Positions 17,172 through 26,251 of a stretch of 64,000 nt of DNA are shown here, in pieces. Numbering within the stretch: the stretch's first letter is position 1; each line of letters begins with the position of its first letter. The translations under genes and the position numbers were made by a program. Location: contig NZ_QLIX01000002.1 of assembly GCF_003258945.1 (NCBI RefSeq), positions 843 to 64,842 of the forward strand, written 5' to 3'. The DNA comes from Roseicella frigidaeris. Lineage in GTDB: Bacteria; Pseudomonadota; Alphaproteobacteria; Acetobacterales; Acetobacteraceae. A model generated the notes under the pieces. It worked only from the letters and a program-made list of their open reading frames with translations. It did no database searches and had not been told where the DNA came from.

Positions 17172-18371
17172 GTGATCAGCGTGGCCTATGCGAAGCATTC
17201 CGATCCGGCGACGGCCGTCCGCGGCTGCGCGGCTTCGCTCGGGACCGGCCCGCTGGAGATGCTGCTCGTCTTCTGCGGCGGCAAGCACGATCCGCATGTG
17301 GTGCTGTCCGCGCTGCGGCAGGCCTTCGGCGCGGTGCCGGTCGTCGGCGGCTCGGCCGCCGGCGCCATCGCGCGGGAGGGCTTCGGCTACAGCGGCTTCG
17401 AGCTCGGCATCATCGCCTTCCGCGATCCGGCGGTGACGCCGCGCTGCGTGACGACGCGGGAGCTGCTGCCGGACGAGCGCGCCGGCGGCGCCGCGCTCGG
17501 CATGCGGGTGGCCGAGGTCGCGCATGCCGACGACGTCGTGCTGCTGTTCTTCGACAGCGTCGCCCTGGCCTCGCCGCTGCGGCTGCACCCGGCGAGCGCG
17601 ATCGTGGACGGCTTCCATGCCGGCTTCGGCGAGCGCCCGGTCTGCCTGATCGGCGGCGGGCTGCTGACCGACATGAACCTGGCCGGCGGCTGGGTCTTCG
17701 ACGGCGCGGCGGTGGTCAAGCACGCCGCGGTCGCCCTGGTCTTCCCCTCCCTGGTCCGCGCCGAGACGGCGGTCATGCATGGCTGCCGGCCGGTCAGCAC
17801 CTTCATGGAGATCACCCGCATCGACGGCGCCGAGGTCTGTGAGCTCGACGGCCGCCCGGCCCTGACGGTGATCGAGCGCATGCTCGGCCTGCCGCTCGGC
17901 GGCAGCCGCGGCCATGAGCTGACGCTCACCGCGACGCTCGGCGAGAAGCAGGGAGATCCCTTCGCCCCCTATGACGAGAATGCCTATGTCAACCGGCTCA
18001 TCCTGCGGGCCAATCCGGAAACCGGCTCGGTGACGCTGTTCGAACAGGATTTCGCCCTCGGCACCCGGGTGCAGATCATGAGCCGCGACAACTCGCTGAT
18101 GCTGGAATCGGTGCGGCGGGGCGTCGCGGAGATCAACCGGGCGGTGGCCCGCAGCGAGGCGCTCTTCGGCCTCTACATCGACTGCGCCGGCCGCGGCAGC
18201 GCCCGCAGCGGCGCGCCGGTGGAGGAGGCGGCGCTGGTGCAGACGGGGCTGGATCCGGCGGTGCCGCTGCTCGGCTTCTACTCCGGCGTCGAGATCGCGC
18301 CCTTCGCCGAGGGCCGCAGCCGGCCGCTCGACTGGACCGGGGTGCTGACGGTGCTGCGGAGGCGCGCCTGA
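17172..18371 (+). CDS. FIST-domain sensory protein (NosP-like candidate)
   Basis: A 399-residue protein with FIST_N (AYAKHSDPATAVRGC, LLVFCGGKHDPHVVLSALRQAF, VVGGSAAGAIAREGFGYSG) and FIST_C (NRLILRANPETGSVTLFEQDF, ARSEALFGLYIDCAGRG, LGFYSGVEIAPF). FIST proteins are small-ligand sensors. In the NosP subgroup they bind haem and nitric oxide and control an adjacent histidine kinase. The start is GTG with GAGGAACC upstream; 40 bases separate it from the hybrid kinase, and its stop overlaps the next kinase start by one base. Haem binding cannot be judged by eye, so amino acids or other ligands remain possible. Confidence 0.88.
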   Translation: MISVAYAKHSDPATAVRGCAASLGTGPLEMLLVFCGGKHDPHVVLSALRQAFGAVPVVGGSAAGAIAREGFGYSGFELGIIAFRDPAVTPRCVTTRELLPDERAGGAALGMRVAEVAHADDVVLLFFDSVALASPLRLHPASAIVDGFHAGFGERPVCLIGGGLLTDMNLAGGWVFDGAAVVKHAAVALVFPSLVRAETAVMHGCRPVSTFMEITRIDGAEVCELDGRPALTVIERMLGLPLGGSRGHELTLTATLGEKQGDPFAPYDENAYVNRLILRANPETGSVTLFEQDFALGTRVQIMSRDNSLMLESVRRGVAEINRAVARSEALFGLYIDCAGRGSARSGAPVEEAALVQTGLDPAVPLLGFYSGVEIAPFAEGRSRPLDWTGVLTVLRRRA

Positions 18372-19723
18372 TGTCGGACGGGGCGCAGGAGATCATGATC
18401 GGCCAGCTGGAGCGCGAGCTCGCCTATTACCGACGGGAATGCAACGATCTCGGCGCCCGGCTGCTCCGCCTGCAGGAGGAGCAGAGCCAGACCTTCCGCG
18501 AGGCGCGCCGCAGCCGCACCGTCGCCAAGCTGATCCGCGAGGCCTATCGCCTGGCCGATGGCGAGCTGACGCCGGCCGAGATCGGCACGCCGATGCTCGA
18601 GATCATCATCGAGAACGCGCTCTGCGACGGCGCCGCGCTGCTCGAGGAGCAGGGGGAGGGCTTCCGGATCAGCCATGCGATCGGCGTCGGCGTCGAGGCG
18701 CCCTCGCATCCGGTCGCCATCCCCTCGCCGCCGGCCTTCTTCTACACCACGGCGCGGACGCCGATCGAGCCGCTGGCCTATGAGCTGACCGGCATCCTGC
18801 GGCTGCCCTACGTGCTCTGGGCCTATGACAAGCCGACCGGCCGCGCCCTGATCCTCGGCAACCGCTCGGAGAGCAATGTCAGCCGGCCCTTCGAGGCGGG
18901 GGACCAGGAGCTGATCGAGGGCGCCCTCTCGGTCTATATCGATATCATGCTCCGCAAGCAGGCGGAGATGGCGCTGCGCGGCGCGAAGAGCACGGCCGAG
19001 CGGGCGAGCGCGGCGCGGGCGCGCTTCCTGGCCACCTTGACGCATGAGCTGCGCACGCCGCTGAACGCCATCGTCGGCTATTCCGAGATGATGGTCCCCG
19101 GCTCGCGCTACGACCCGAGCCCGGCCGATCGCGGCCGCTACACCGAGATGATCCTCGACGCGGCGCATTACCTGCTGAAGCTTGCCGACGGGATCCTCGA
19201 CTACTCCTACCTGGAGCAGGCGTTGCCCTCGCTGCGGCCGGAATGGCTGCCGGCGGGCAAGGTCATCGCCAATACGGTCGCGCTCGCCTCCGGCGAGGGC
19301 CAGAGCCGCGAGGTGGCGATCAGGGCCTTCGCGATCGACCCGGCGCTCGAGCTCTGCATCGATCCGGTGCGCTTCCGGCAGGTGCTGCACAACCTGCTCG
19401 GCAATGCGGTGAAATTCTCGCCCGCCGGCAGCACCGTCGAGGTCGCCCTGCTGCAGGGCGACGATGGCGGCATCGCCGTGACGGTGCGCGATGCCGGCAT
19501 CGGCATGCGGCCGGAGGACATCCCGCGCGCGCTCGAGCCCTTCCAGCAGCTCGACCATCAGGCGGCGCGCAGCTTCGGCGGCGCGGGGCTCGGCCTGCCC
19601 ATCGCCAAGCGGCTGGTCGAGGCGCATGGCGGCGAGCTCAGCATCGAGAGCTGGCCGGGGACGGGGACGCTGGCGACGGTCACCCTGCCGCCGGAGCGCG
19701 TCCGCCTGCGGCTCGAGGATTAG
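18371..19723 (+). CDS. Histidine kinase coupled to the FIST protein
   Basis: 450 residues. An N-terminal coiled coil (about 5-45, QLERELAYYRRECNDLG) is followed by a GAF-like region of about 130 residues, HisKA with H225 in LATLTHELRTPLN, and HATPase motifs (NLLGNAVKFSPAG, DAGIGM, GGAGLGLPIAK). No transmembrane segment and no receiver. The layout resembles kinases that FIST/NosP proteins regulate. The ATG overlaps the FIST stop (TGATG), indicating tight co-expression. The cognate response regulator is not in the operon except for the receiver of the 15392-17131 protein. Confidence 0.9.
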   Translation: MSDGAQEIMIGQLERELAYYRRECNDLGARLLRLQEEQSQTFREARRSRTVAKLIREAYRLADGELTPAEIGTPMLEIIIENALCDGAALLEEQGEGFRISHAIGVGVEAPSHPVAIPSPPAFFYTTARTPIEPLAYELTGILRLPYVLWAYDKPTGRALILGNRSESNVSRPFEAGDQELIEGALSVYIDIMLRKQAEMALRGAKSTAERASAARARFLATLTHELRTPLNAIVGYSEMMVPGSRYDPSPADRGRYTEMILDAAHYLLKLADGILDYSYLEQALPSLRPEWLPAGKVIANTVALASGEGQSREVAIRAFAIDPALELCIDPVRFRQVLHNLLGNAVKFSPAGSTVEVALLQGDDGGIAVTVRDAGIGMRPEDIPRALEPFQQLDHQAARSFGGAGLGLPIAKRLVEAHGGELSIESWPGTGTLATVTLPPERVRLRLED

Positions 19724-19760
19724 CGCCGTGGCGGGGAGCACATCGGCGCCGGCCCTTGCA

Positions 19761-19785
19761 GCGGCCGGGCGCGGGGCCCGGCCGC
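19761..19785. terminator. Hairpin between convergent kinase and desaturase genes
   Basis: GCGGCCGGG (19761-19769) pairs with CCCGGCCGC (19777-19785), giving a 9-bp GC stem and a 7-base loop. It lies 37 bases after the kinase stop and 22 bases before the desaturase stop on the other strand, a place that suits a shared terminator. There is no T-run. Confidence 0.5.
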
Positions 19786-19807
19786 CGATGCACGAGGCCG
19801 GGCCGGC

Positions 19808-21004
19808 TCAGCGGCCCAGCGCCTCCCGCGGGGTCGCCGCCAAGCTGGCCAAGTTGTGGTCGATCGCCTGGAACAGCCCCCAATTCTCGAAATAGCCGGC
19901 CGGGAAGCCCGGCGAGCCGGCCTCGAGATCCTGCTGCCGCGCATGGATGTAGTCGGCCCAGCGGCGGGTCGCCGGCTTGCGGTGGTGGAAGTCGTGGCAG
20001 GGGGCGTCGCCCACCAGCACGAAGATCCGGGCGAAGAGGTGCACGGTCAGCATCTCCGCCCACCAGGCGGCCCACTGGCAGGCGCCCCGCAGGGTGTTGG
20101 CCCGCAGCTCGGGCGGCATGACGCCGGGGAAGACGCCGGCCGTCGCGTGGCAGACGAAGTTGCGGTCACGCTTCTGCATCGTCTCCGGCTCCGGGAAGCG
20201 GTGCTCGCAGAGGATGCGGAAGACGGTCGCCATCTGCAGCAGCACCGTCACCGGCAGCACCCAGGCGAGCAGGAAGGCGGGCAGCGTGCCGGTCGCGGCG
20301 GCGAGGCCGAAGGCGCCGAGCCAGAAGCCGCGGCTCACCAGATCGTGGCGACGGTCGCCGGTGAACATGCTGGCGCCCAGGCGACGCTGCAGGAAGCGCC
20401 AGTGGAAGACCGGCGAGGCGGTGTTGACCAGCACCCGGCGCCACAGCGTGCGCTTCGGCAGGCCGGGCTCGAGGCCGCACATGCCGAGGACGAAATCGGC
20501 GAACTCATCCTCCTCGGTCAGCAGCTTGTTCGGGCTGTGGTGCAGCATGTGCTCGCGCTGGTAGTCCTCGAAGCGCTTGAAGAGCAGCAGCGCCGAGATC
20601 AGGCGCCCGGCGCGGCGGTTGGCGGCGCGGGTCCGCAGCACGGTGCCGTGCGAGCAATGATGGAACACCACGACCTGGAAGAGGCCGAGGCCGCAGCAGG
20701 TCGCCAACCAGCCGGCCGGCAGCAGCAGCCAGCTCAGCAGCGGCGGATCGGCCAGCAGCAGGGGCAGCGCGGCGAGGGTGCAGCCCAGCACGATCCAGGC
20801 GAGGGCGCCGAGCACGAAGGCGGTCGCGGAGCGGCCGGGCGCCACCTCGCCCGGCGCCGGCTTCGCCGTCAGCCAGGTCAGGAAGGGCTGCAGGAGGCGC
20901 GGCAGGCGTGCCGCCATGCGGGCACGGGGATCCGGCGGAGAAACGATCGAGAGCTGGGGCTCCTCTGCCGAGGTGAAGTTCGTGTAAGAATTGAGGGCCG
21001 TCAT
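19808..21004 (-). CDS. Membrane fatty acid desaturase/hydroxylase
   Basis: A 398-residue membrane enzyme with paired hydrophobic segments and the histidine clusters of the di-iron desaturase superfamily: FHHCSHG, REHMLHHS, a HRFPE region and CHDFHH near the C-terminus. Such enzymes insert a double bond or hydroxyl group into a lipid acyl chain or carotenoid using oxygen. The ATG at 21004 has AGGAA six bases upstream and is preceded by an unusually AT-rich leader. A longer frame adds 30 residues with little family character. Which lipid it modifies cannot be told. Confidence 0.85.
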   Translation of the reverse strand: MTALNSYTNFTSAEEPQLSIVSPPDPRARMAARLPRLLQPFLTWLTAKPAPGEVAPGRSATAFVLGALAWIVLGCTLAALPLLLADPPLLSWLLLPAGWLATCCGLGLFQVVVFHHCSHGTVLRTRAANRRAGRLISALLLFKRFEDYQREHMLHHSPNKLLTEEDEFADFVLGMCGLEPGLPKRTLWRRVLVNTASPVFHWRFLQRRLGASMFTGDRRHDLVSRGFWLGAFGLAAATGTLPAFLLAWVLPVTVLLQMATVFRILCEHRFPEPETMQKRDRNFVCHATAGVFPGVMPPELRANTLRGACQWAAWWAEMLTVHLFARIFVLVGDAPCHDFHHRKPATRRWADYIHARQQDLEAGSPGFPAGYFENWGLFQAIDHNLASLAATPREALGR

Positions 21005-21851
21005 TTTCCATTCCTGTTCATGAGGCGGCGGCACGGGAGCCGCTGCCGCACTAACGAGTAGCAACAAACCCCAATCACTTGTTGTAGGGTTCAATCGCGT
21101 ATCGTTTTCCAGGCCGCCTCAAGACCCTGGATTTGGCGACGCGGCACGATGTTCCGAACGCTGAGGTTGTCAGAGGTGTTCGCGCATCGGTTTCGAAGCT
21201 GGACGCTTCGGATCGCATTCTGTGCAGATCCGGCAGTTGCTTCGACGTCATCGGCAGGAAATCGCGCTTGGATCGACAATTCTGAAAAAGGCTTCGTGGC
21301 CTTTGCCGACTTTCGTGGACTTCCGGCGCACCGTGCCGCTTGCAGGGCGGTGGGGACCGCGAACTTGCGGCGGATTGTCAGAGGGAAGTCACGCGCTCAG
21401 AATTGCCGGAATTGTTCTTGAATCGGCGCTGGATTACGGTGCCACCGGGTCTGCGGTGGGGCTGCCGTTACTGGCGCAGGATGGAGATTCTGTCCGGAAA
21501 CCGAGCGGACGGGGCCAATATTGATCCCTGTCCCCGATAAAAGAACGATGTGGAAAATCTGCAATCTGCCAATTCCGTGCGCGATCGCCTGCCGCGATGG
21601 TCCAACCTCCGCCCGCAGGCATTTTCACTTCGCATCGATTGGCCGCGGGCACCCGGACGGGCGGGCCGATCCGCCCCGGGCCGCTGCCCCCGGGCTGGGT
21701 TGTGGGGTGCGTCGTGGGATGGCAGCGCCCCAGGCATGGCCGCCGGCCCAGGCTCCACCGGCCTGCCGGTCCTGCGGGCCGTCGCATCCGATGGGCCGGC
21801 TGGTCGCCGCCACCAGATGCGCGCACCATGCGGGCAGGAGGGACGGTGGCC
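21005..21851. other. Long AT-richer intergenic region
   Basis: About 850 bases separate the desaturase (minus) and thiolase-like gene (plus). From about 21050 to 21560 the base composition is clearly less GC-rich than the surrounding genes, with runs such as CTGAAAAAGG and GATAAAAGAACG. Short frames of 60-100 codons exist on both strands, but none has a good start site or a recognisable family. The part nearest 21004 must hold the desaturase promoter. It could be a decayed gene or foreign insert. Confidence 0.5.
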
Positions 21852-23018
21852 ATGACGATCAAGAGGAAGGCCTATATCGCCGGGGCGTTCGAGCACCCGA
21901 CGCGCCTGGCGAAGGACCGGAGCGTCGCGCAGCTCCACGCCGAATGCGCGCTTGGCGCGCTCCGGGATGCCGGCCTCACCAAGGAGGATGTGGACGGCTA
22001 TTTCTGCGCCGGCGACGCGCCCGGCCTCGGGCCGCTGGCCATGGCCGACTACATGAACCTGACGCTGCGCCATCTCGACAGCACCGATGTCGGCGGCTGC
22101 TCCTACATCGCCCATGTCGCGCATGCGGCCGAGGCGATCGCCATGGGCAAGTGCCGGGTGGCGCTCATCACCCTGGCCGGACGGCCGCGCTCCGAAGGGC
22201 ATTCCGGTGCCGTGCCGCGGGTGCGCGGGGCGGATGCGCCGGACACGCAGTGGGAATTCCCGACCGGCATCGCCACGGTCAACGCCTATGCCATGTGCGC
22301 CGCGCGGCACATGCACCAGTACGGCACCACCGCCGAGCAGCTCGCCTGGATCAAGGTGGCGGCCAGCCACCACGCGCAGTGGAACGAGCACGCCATGCTG
22401 CGCGACCTGGTCACCGTCGAGCAGGTGGTGGGCAGCCCGCTGATCGCAACCCCGCTGCACCGGCTGGATTGCTGCGTCGTCTCGGATGGCGGCGGCGCCC
22501 TCGTCGTGGTGGCGCCCGAGGTGGCGCGCAGCCTGAAGCGGCCGCTGGTGAAGGTGCTGGGCGCCGGCGAGAGCATGAAGGGGCAGATGGGCGGGGCGGT
22601 GGACCTCACCTATTCCGCCGCGGTGCGCAGCGGCCCGGCCGCCTTCGCCGAGGCGGGGGTGACGCCGAAGGACATCAAATACGCCAGCGTCTACGACAGC
22701 TTCACCATCACGGTGCTGATCCAGCTCGAGGATCTCGGCTTCTGCGAGAAGGGCCAGGGCGGAAAATTCGTCGCCGACGGCAACCTGATCTCGGGGGTCG
22801 GCAAGCTGCCCTGGAACACCGATGGCGGCGGGCTCTGCAACAACCACCCGGCCAATCGCGGCGGCATCACCAAGGTGATCGAGGCGGTGCGCCAGCTCCG
22901 CGGCGAGGCGCATCCGAAGGTGCAGGTGCCGAATTGCGACCTCGCCCTGGCGCATGGCACCGGCGGGCTGCTCGGCAGCCGGCATGGCGCCGCAACCCTC
23001 ATCATGGAACGGGAGTGA
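21852..23018 (+). CDS. Thiolase-like protein (SCP-X type), second copy
   Basis: A 388-residue thiolase-fold protein (AYIAGAFEHPTRLAKDRS, GYFCAGDAPGLGPLAMADYMNL, YDSFTITVLIQLEDLGFCEKG). Unlike the 11346-12503 paralogue, it keeps a cysteine at the nucleophile position (C83 in DVGGCSYIAHV). The C-terminal histidine block reads LCNNHPANRGG and the last catalytic Cys is replaced (LAHGTGG). It may be a non-canonical thiolase or acyl-CoA aldolase acting with the DUF35 protein that follows five bases later. GGAGGGACG lies upstream of the ATG. Confidence 0.9.
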   Translation: MTIKRKAYIAGAFEHPTRLAKDRSVAQLHAECALGALRDAGLTKEDVDGYFCAGDAPGLGPLAMADYMNLTLRHLDSTDVGGCSYIAHVAHAAEAIAMGKCRVALITLAGRPRSEGHSGAVPRVRGADAPDTQWEFPTGIATVNAYAMCAARHMHQYGTTAEQLAWIKVAASHHAQWNEHAMLRDLVTVEQVVGSPLIATPLHRLDCCVVSDGGGALVVVAPEVARSLKRPLVKVLGAGESMKGQMGGAVDLTYSAAVRSGPAAFAEAGVTPKDIKYASVYDSFTITVLIQLEDLGFCEKGQGGKFVADGNLISGVGKLPWNTDGGGLCNNHPANRGGITKVIEAVRQLRGEAHPKVQVPNCDLALAHGTGGLLGSRHGAATLIMERE

Positions 23019-23023
23019 CCCCG

Positions 23024-23416
23024 ATGGCCAAGGAGCGCTCGATCCCCGCGCCGCTCACCAACCCCGAGACCGAGCCCTTCTGGGCCGCCGCGCGCGAGGG
23101 CCGCTTCCTGCTGCGCGCCTGCACCGCCTGCGGCAAGGCGCATTGGTACCCGCGCGCCGTCTGCCCCTTCTGCATGAGCGAGAAGACGGAATGGCGGGAG
23201 GCCTCGGGCCGCGGCACGATCTACAGCGTCAGCGTCATGAAGCGGGCGCCGGAGGTCTATGCGGTCGCCTATGTCACGCTGGAGGAAGGCCCGACGATGA
23301 TGACCAACATCGTCGATTGCGACTTCGATGCGCTGGCCATCGGCCAGGCGGTGGCGCTCACCTGGCGGCCCACGCAAGGCGACGGGCCGCCCTATCCGCA
23401 GTTCAGGCCGGCCTGA
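23024..23416 (+). CDS. DUF35 OB-fold/zinc-ribbon protein, second copy
   Basis: 130 residues with a zinc ribbon (CTACGKAHWYPRAVCPFCM, four cysteines) and an OB-fold (GTIYSVSVMKRAPEVYAVAYVTLEEGP). The gene pair repeats the 11346-12936 arrangement. It likely scaffolds the CoA part of the substrate for its thiolase-like partner. The start has GGGAG upstream. A double-hairpin repeat follows five bases after the stop. Confidence 0.9.
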   Translation: MAKERSIPAPLTNPETEPFWAAAREGRFLLRACTACGKAHWYPRAVCPFCMSEKTEWREASGRGTIYSVSVMKRAPEVYAVAYVTLEEGPTMMTNIVDCDFDALAIGQAVALTWRPTQGDGPPYPQFRPA

Positions 23417-23417
23417 T

Positions 23418-23532
23418 CACGCCCCGCGAAACCGCGTCGCGGCTTTGCGGGGTCCACAGGGAATCCCTCATGGTCGAGGGACGTCACAGCCTGCCGCGGC
23501 GAAGCCGCGGCAGGGCAACGGGCAGCGGTGGC
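23418..23532 (+). repeat. Double-hairpin intergenic repeat, family 2, copy C
   Basis: The best-preserved copy. Hairpin 1 spans 23422-23452 (CCCCGC at one end, GCGGGG at the other, AAACCGCG/CGCGGCTTT inside). Hairpin 2 spans 23490-23514 with a perfect 11-bp stem CCTGCCGCGGC-GAA-GCCGCGGCAGG. The segment GGACGTCACAG joins them, and GGCAACGGGCAGCGGTGGCT ends the unit. It may terminate transcription of the thiolase-like/DUF35 operon. Confidence 0.8.
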
Positions 23533-23598
23533 TCTGACCGGCACCCCAAGAGCAGGCGAGGGCGGCACAGCCGGCAAGCGAGCCGCCCCTGGCCTGCC

Positions 23599-25251
23599 TC
23601 AAACAGGCGCCGGCGCCTCCAGCCGGAAGCCCTCATAGCCCTTGGCCGCCACATCGGCGCAGATGCCGCGATAGCGCGCCATGCCGCCGGCATAGGGCAT
23701 GAAGACCCGCGGCTTGCCCGGCACATTGGCGCCGAGATACCAGGAATGCCCGGCCTGCGGCAGCAGCGTCGCATGCGCCGCCTCGTTCACATGCGCCACC
23801 CAGCGCTCGACCGCCGCCGGCTCCGGCTCCATCCGGGCGATGCCGTTGCCGCGCAGATGCGCGATGCAGTCGGCGATCCACTCCGCATGCTGCTCGATGC
23901 AGACCGGCATGTTGCAGAGCACCGAGGGGCTGCCCGGCCCGGTGATGGTGAAGAGGTTGGGGAAGCCGTCCACCTGCAGGCCGAGATAGGTGCGCGGCCC
24001 GGCCGCCCAGGCTTCGGCCAGCGGCAGCCCGTCGCGGCCGGTGATGTTCAGCCGCAGCAGCGGCCCGGTCATGGCATCGAAGCCGGTGGCGAAGACGATG
24101 ATGTCGAGCGCGTGCTCGGTGCCGTCGCGCAGCCGGATGCCCTCGGGCGTGATGCGCTCGATCGGGTTGGCGCGGACATCGACCAGGGTGACGTTGTCGC
24201 GGTTGAAGGTCTCGAAGTAGTGGGTGTCGATCGGCGGCCGCTTCGCCGCATAGGGATGGTCGATATCGGCGAGTTTCGCCGCCGTCTCCGGGTCCTGCAC
24301 GATCTCGCGGATCTTGGCCTTCAGGAAGGCGGCCGCGGTGTCGTTCGCCGCCTTGTCCATCAGCAGGTCGCGGAAGGCGGCGCGGAATTGCAGCCCGCCC
24401 TTCTCCCAGGCCGCCTCGTAGATCGCCTGCCGCTCGGCCTCGGTCACGTCCCAGGCGGAGCGGTCGGCGATGATGAAGGGATGGCCGTTGGGCGTGGATT
24501 GCGTCGTCTCGCGGATCGCCTGCCAGTTCTCCCGCGCCCAGGCCTTGAACTCGGCCGCGAGGGGGCCGTTGCGGGCCGGGACGCTGTAATTGGCGGTGCG
24601 CTGGAAGACGGTGAGGTGCTTCGCCTCGGCGGCGATGACCGGCACGGCCTGGATGCCGGTGGAGCCGGTGCCGATCTGCCCGACCCGGGCGCCGGTGAAG
24701 TCCACCCCCTCATGCGGCCACTGGCCGGTATGGTACCAGCGCCCCCCGAAGCTCTCGAGGCCGGGGATCTTCGGCACGTTGGCGGTGGAGAGGCAGCCGA
24801 CCGCGGTGATCAGCCAGGTGGCGGTCAGCCGCTCGCCGGTCGCCGTCTCGACCTCCCAGAGATTGGCCGCCGCGTCGTAGCGGCAGGCGGTGACGCGGGT
24901 GTCGAAGGCGATGTCGCGCTTCAGGTCCAGCCGGTCGGCGACCCAGTTCATGTAGCGCATGATCTCGGCCTGGCCGGGATAGCGCTCGCTCCACTCCCAC
25001 TCCTTGTAGAGCGCCTCGGAGAAGGTGAAGCAGTAGGAATGGCTCTCGGAATCGCAGCGGGCGCCGGGATAGCGGTTCCAGTACCAGGTGCCGCCGACGC
25101 CGCCGCCCTGCTCCAGCACCCGCGCCTTCAGCCCCAGCCGGTCCCGCAGCAGGTGAAGCTGGTACATGCCGGAAAAGCCGGCGCCGACGATGATGGCATC
25201 GAAATCCGCCGCGCCGGCGCGCGGGGCGGACTGCATCATGGTATCGGGCAT
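23599..25251 (-). CDS. Type I Baeyer-Villiger flavin monooxygenase
   Basis: A 550-residue flavoprotein with the FAD motif GAGFSG (23-28), the Baeyer-Villiger fingerprint FGGRWYHTGQWP (168-179) and the NADPH motif GTGSTG (194-199). It also has GGTWYWNRYPGARCD near 53-67. These enzymes insert one oxygen next to a ketone to give an ester or lactone, using NADPH and O2. All signature residues are intact, and the length is normal. An SDR gene lies 96 bases upstream on the same strand and could supply a ketone from an alcohol. The true substrate (cyclic, steroid or terpenoid ketone) is unknown. Confidence 0.95.
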   Translation of the reverse strand: MPDTMMQSAPRAGAADFDAIIVGAGFSGMYQLHLLRDRLGLKARVLEQGGGVGGTWYWNRYPGARCDSESHSYCFTFSEALYKEWEWSERYPGQAEIMRYMNWVADRLDLKRDIAFDTRVTACRYDAAANLWEVETATGERLTATWLITAVGCLSTANVPKIPGLESFGGRWYHTGQWPHEGVDFTGARVGQIGTGSTGIQAVPVIAAEAKHLTVFQRTANYSVPARNGPLAAEFKAWARENWQAIRETTQSTPNGHPFIIADRSAWDVTEAERQAIYEAAWEKGGLQFRAAFRDLLMDKAANDTAAAFLKAKIREIVQDPETAAKLADIDHPYAAKRPPIDTHYFETFNRDNVTLVDVRANPIERITPEGIRLRDGTEHALDIIVFATGFDAMTGPLLRLNITGRDGLPLAEAWAAGPRTYLGLQVDGFPNLFTITGPGSPSVLCNMPVCIEQHAEWIADCIAHLRGNGIARMEPEPAAVERWVAHVNEAAHATLLPQAGHSWYLGANVPGKPRVFMPYAGGMARYRGICADVAAKGYEGFRLEAPAPV

Positions 25252-25347
25252 GGGATCGTTGCCTCCGTCCGTTCGGGCGGAGGATAGCAGCCGTCACCCA
25301 CGGGCGCAGCCCCCGGACGGTCGCCCGACCAGACCGCGCCGGCCTAC

Positions 25348-26106
25348 CTATTGGATCGTGTAGCCCCCATCCACCACGAGGTCGTGACCCTGGATGAAAT
25401 GCCCCTCGGCCGTCGCCAGGAAGGCGATCACCTCGGCGATCTCGCGCGGCTGGCCGAGCCGGCCGAGCGGCACCCGCCCGGCCATCTGCTCGGTCCGGCC
25501 CGGGATGCGGCCATAGCTCTCGATATTGTACTGGGTGGCGATCGGGCCGGGGCTGACGGAGTTCACCTCGATCCCGTCCTTCGACAGCTCATAGGCCATG
25601 TTGCGGGTGAGCTGGATCAGCGCCGCCTTCAGACTGCCATAGAGGGCGTTGTCCTCGAAGGCGACGCGCCCGGCCTGGCTGGCGACATGGATGATCCGGC
25701 CGCCACCCTGCCGCCGCATGGCCGGCAGCACCGCCTGGCTGGCGAAGAAGGCCGCGGCGAGGTTGACCGAGACCAGCGCCGTGAACTCCTCCCGCGTGAA
25801 GCTGCCGAAGGGCTTGCGGCAGCGGATCGCGGCATTGTTCACCAGCACGTCCACCCGGCCGAAGCGCTCGAGGGCGCTGCCGACCATGGCCTCCGCCGCC
25901 CCCGGCGCGGCGAGGTCGACCAGCGCCACGGCGACCTCCGGGGCCCCGGCCCGGCGGCAGGCCGCCTCCGCCTCCGCCAGCTCGGCCTCCGTCCCCTCGG
26001 CCACGAGGAAGAGGCTCAACCCCTTCGCCGCCAGCGCCTCCGCGCTCTCCCGCCCGATGCCGCGCGAGGCGCCGGTCAGCAGCGCCACCTTCCCGATCCC
26101 GGCCAT
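25348..26106 (-). CDS. SDR-family oxidoreductase
   Basis: A 252-residue classical short-chain dehydrogenase: TGASRGIG at 10-17, NNAA near 90, Ser in HVASQAG, Tyr and Lys in ALYGSLKAA, and a GGYTIQ end. All catalytic residues are in place. GGGAGGG lies a few bases before the chosen ATG; the longer frame adds 29 unrelated residues. It precedes the Baeyer-Villiger enzyme in the same direction, so alcohol-to-ketone oxidation followed by ester formation is a reasonable but unproven joint role. Confidence 0.92.
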   Translation of the reverse strand: MAGIGKVALLTGASRGIGRESAEALAAKGLSLFLVAEGTEAELAEAEAACRRAGAPEVAVALVDLAAPGAAEAMVGSALERFGRVDVLVNNAAIRCRKPFGSFTREEFTALVSVNLAAAFFASQAVLPAMRRQGGGRIIHVASQAGRVAFEDNALYGSLKAALIQLTRNMAYELSKDGIEVNSVSPGPIATQYNIESYGRIPGRTEQMAGRVPLGRLGQPREIAEVIAFLATAEGHFIQGHDLVVDGGYTIQ

Positions 26107-26251
26107 GCCGCCCTCCCTGATCCGGGGATCGAGCATGCCATGCGGGCGCGGGCCTGCCACGGTCCCCTGCCGGGCCCGGGCCGGACTTCCCATCCGCGCC
26201 GCGCCTGCCCACCATGCCGGCGGGACGGAACGGCGCGCGCCGGTCGATCAC

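Noticed and set aside
21091-21279. 62-codon minus-strand frame in the AT-richer island
   Set aside because: No ribosome site and no family resemblance. Chance frames of this length are expected where GC content drops.
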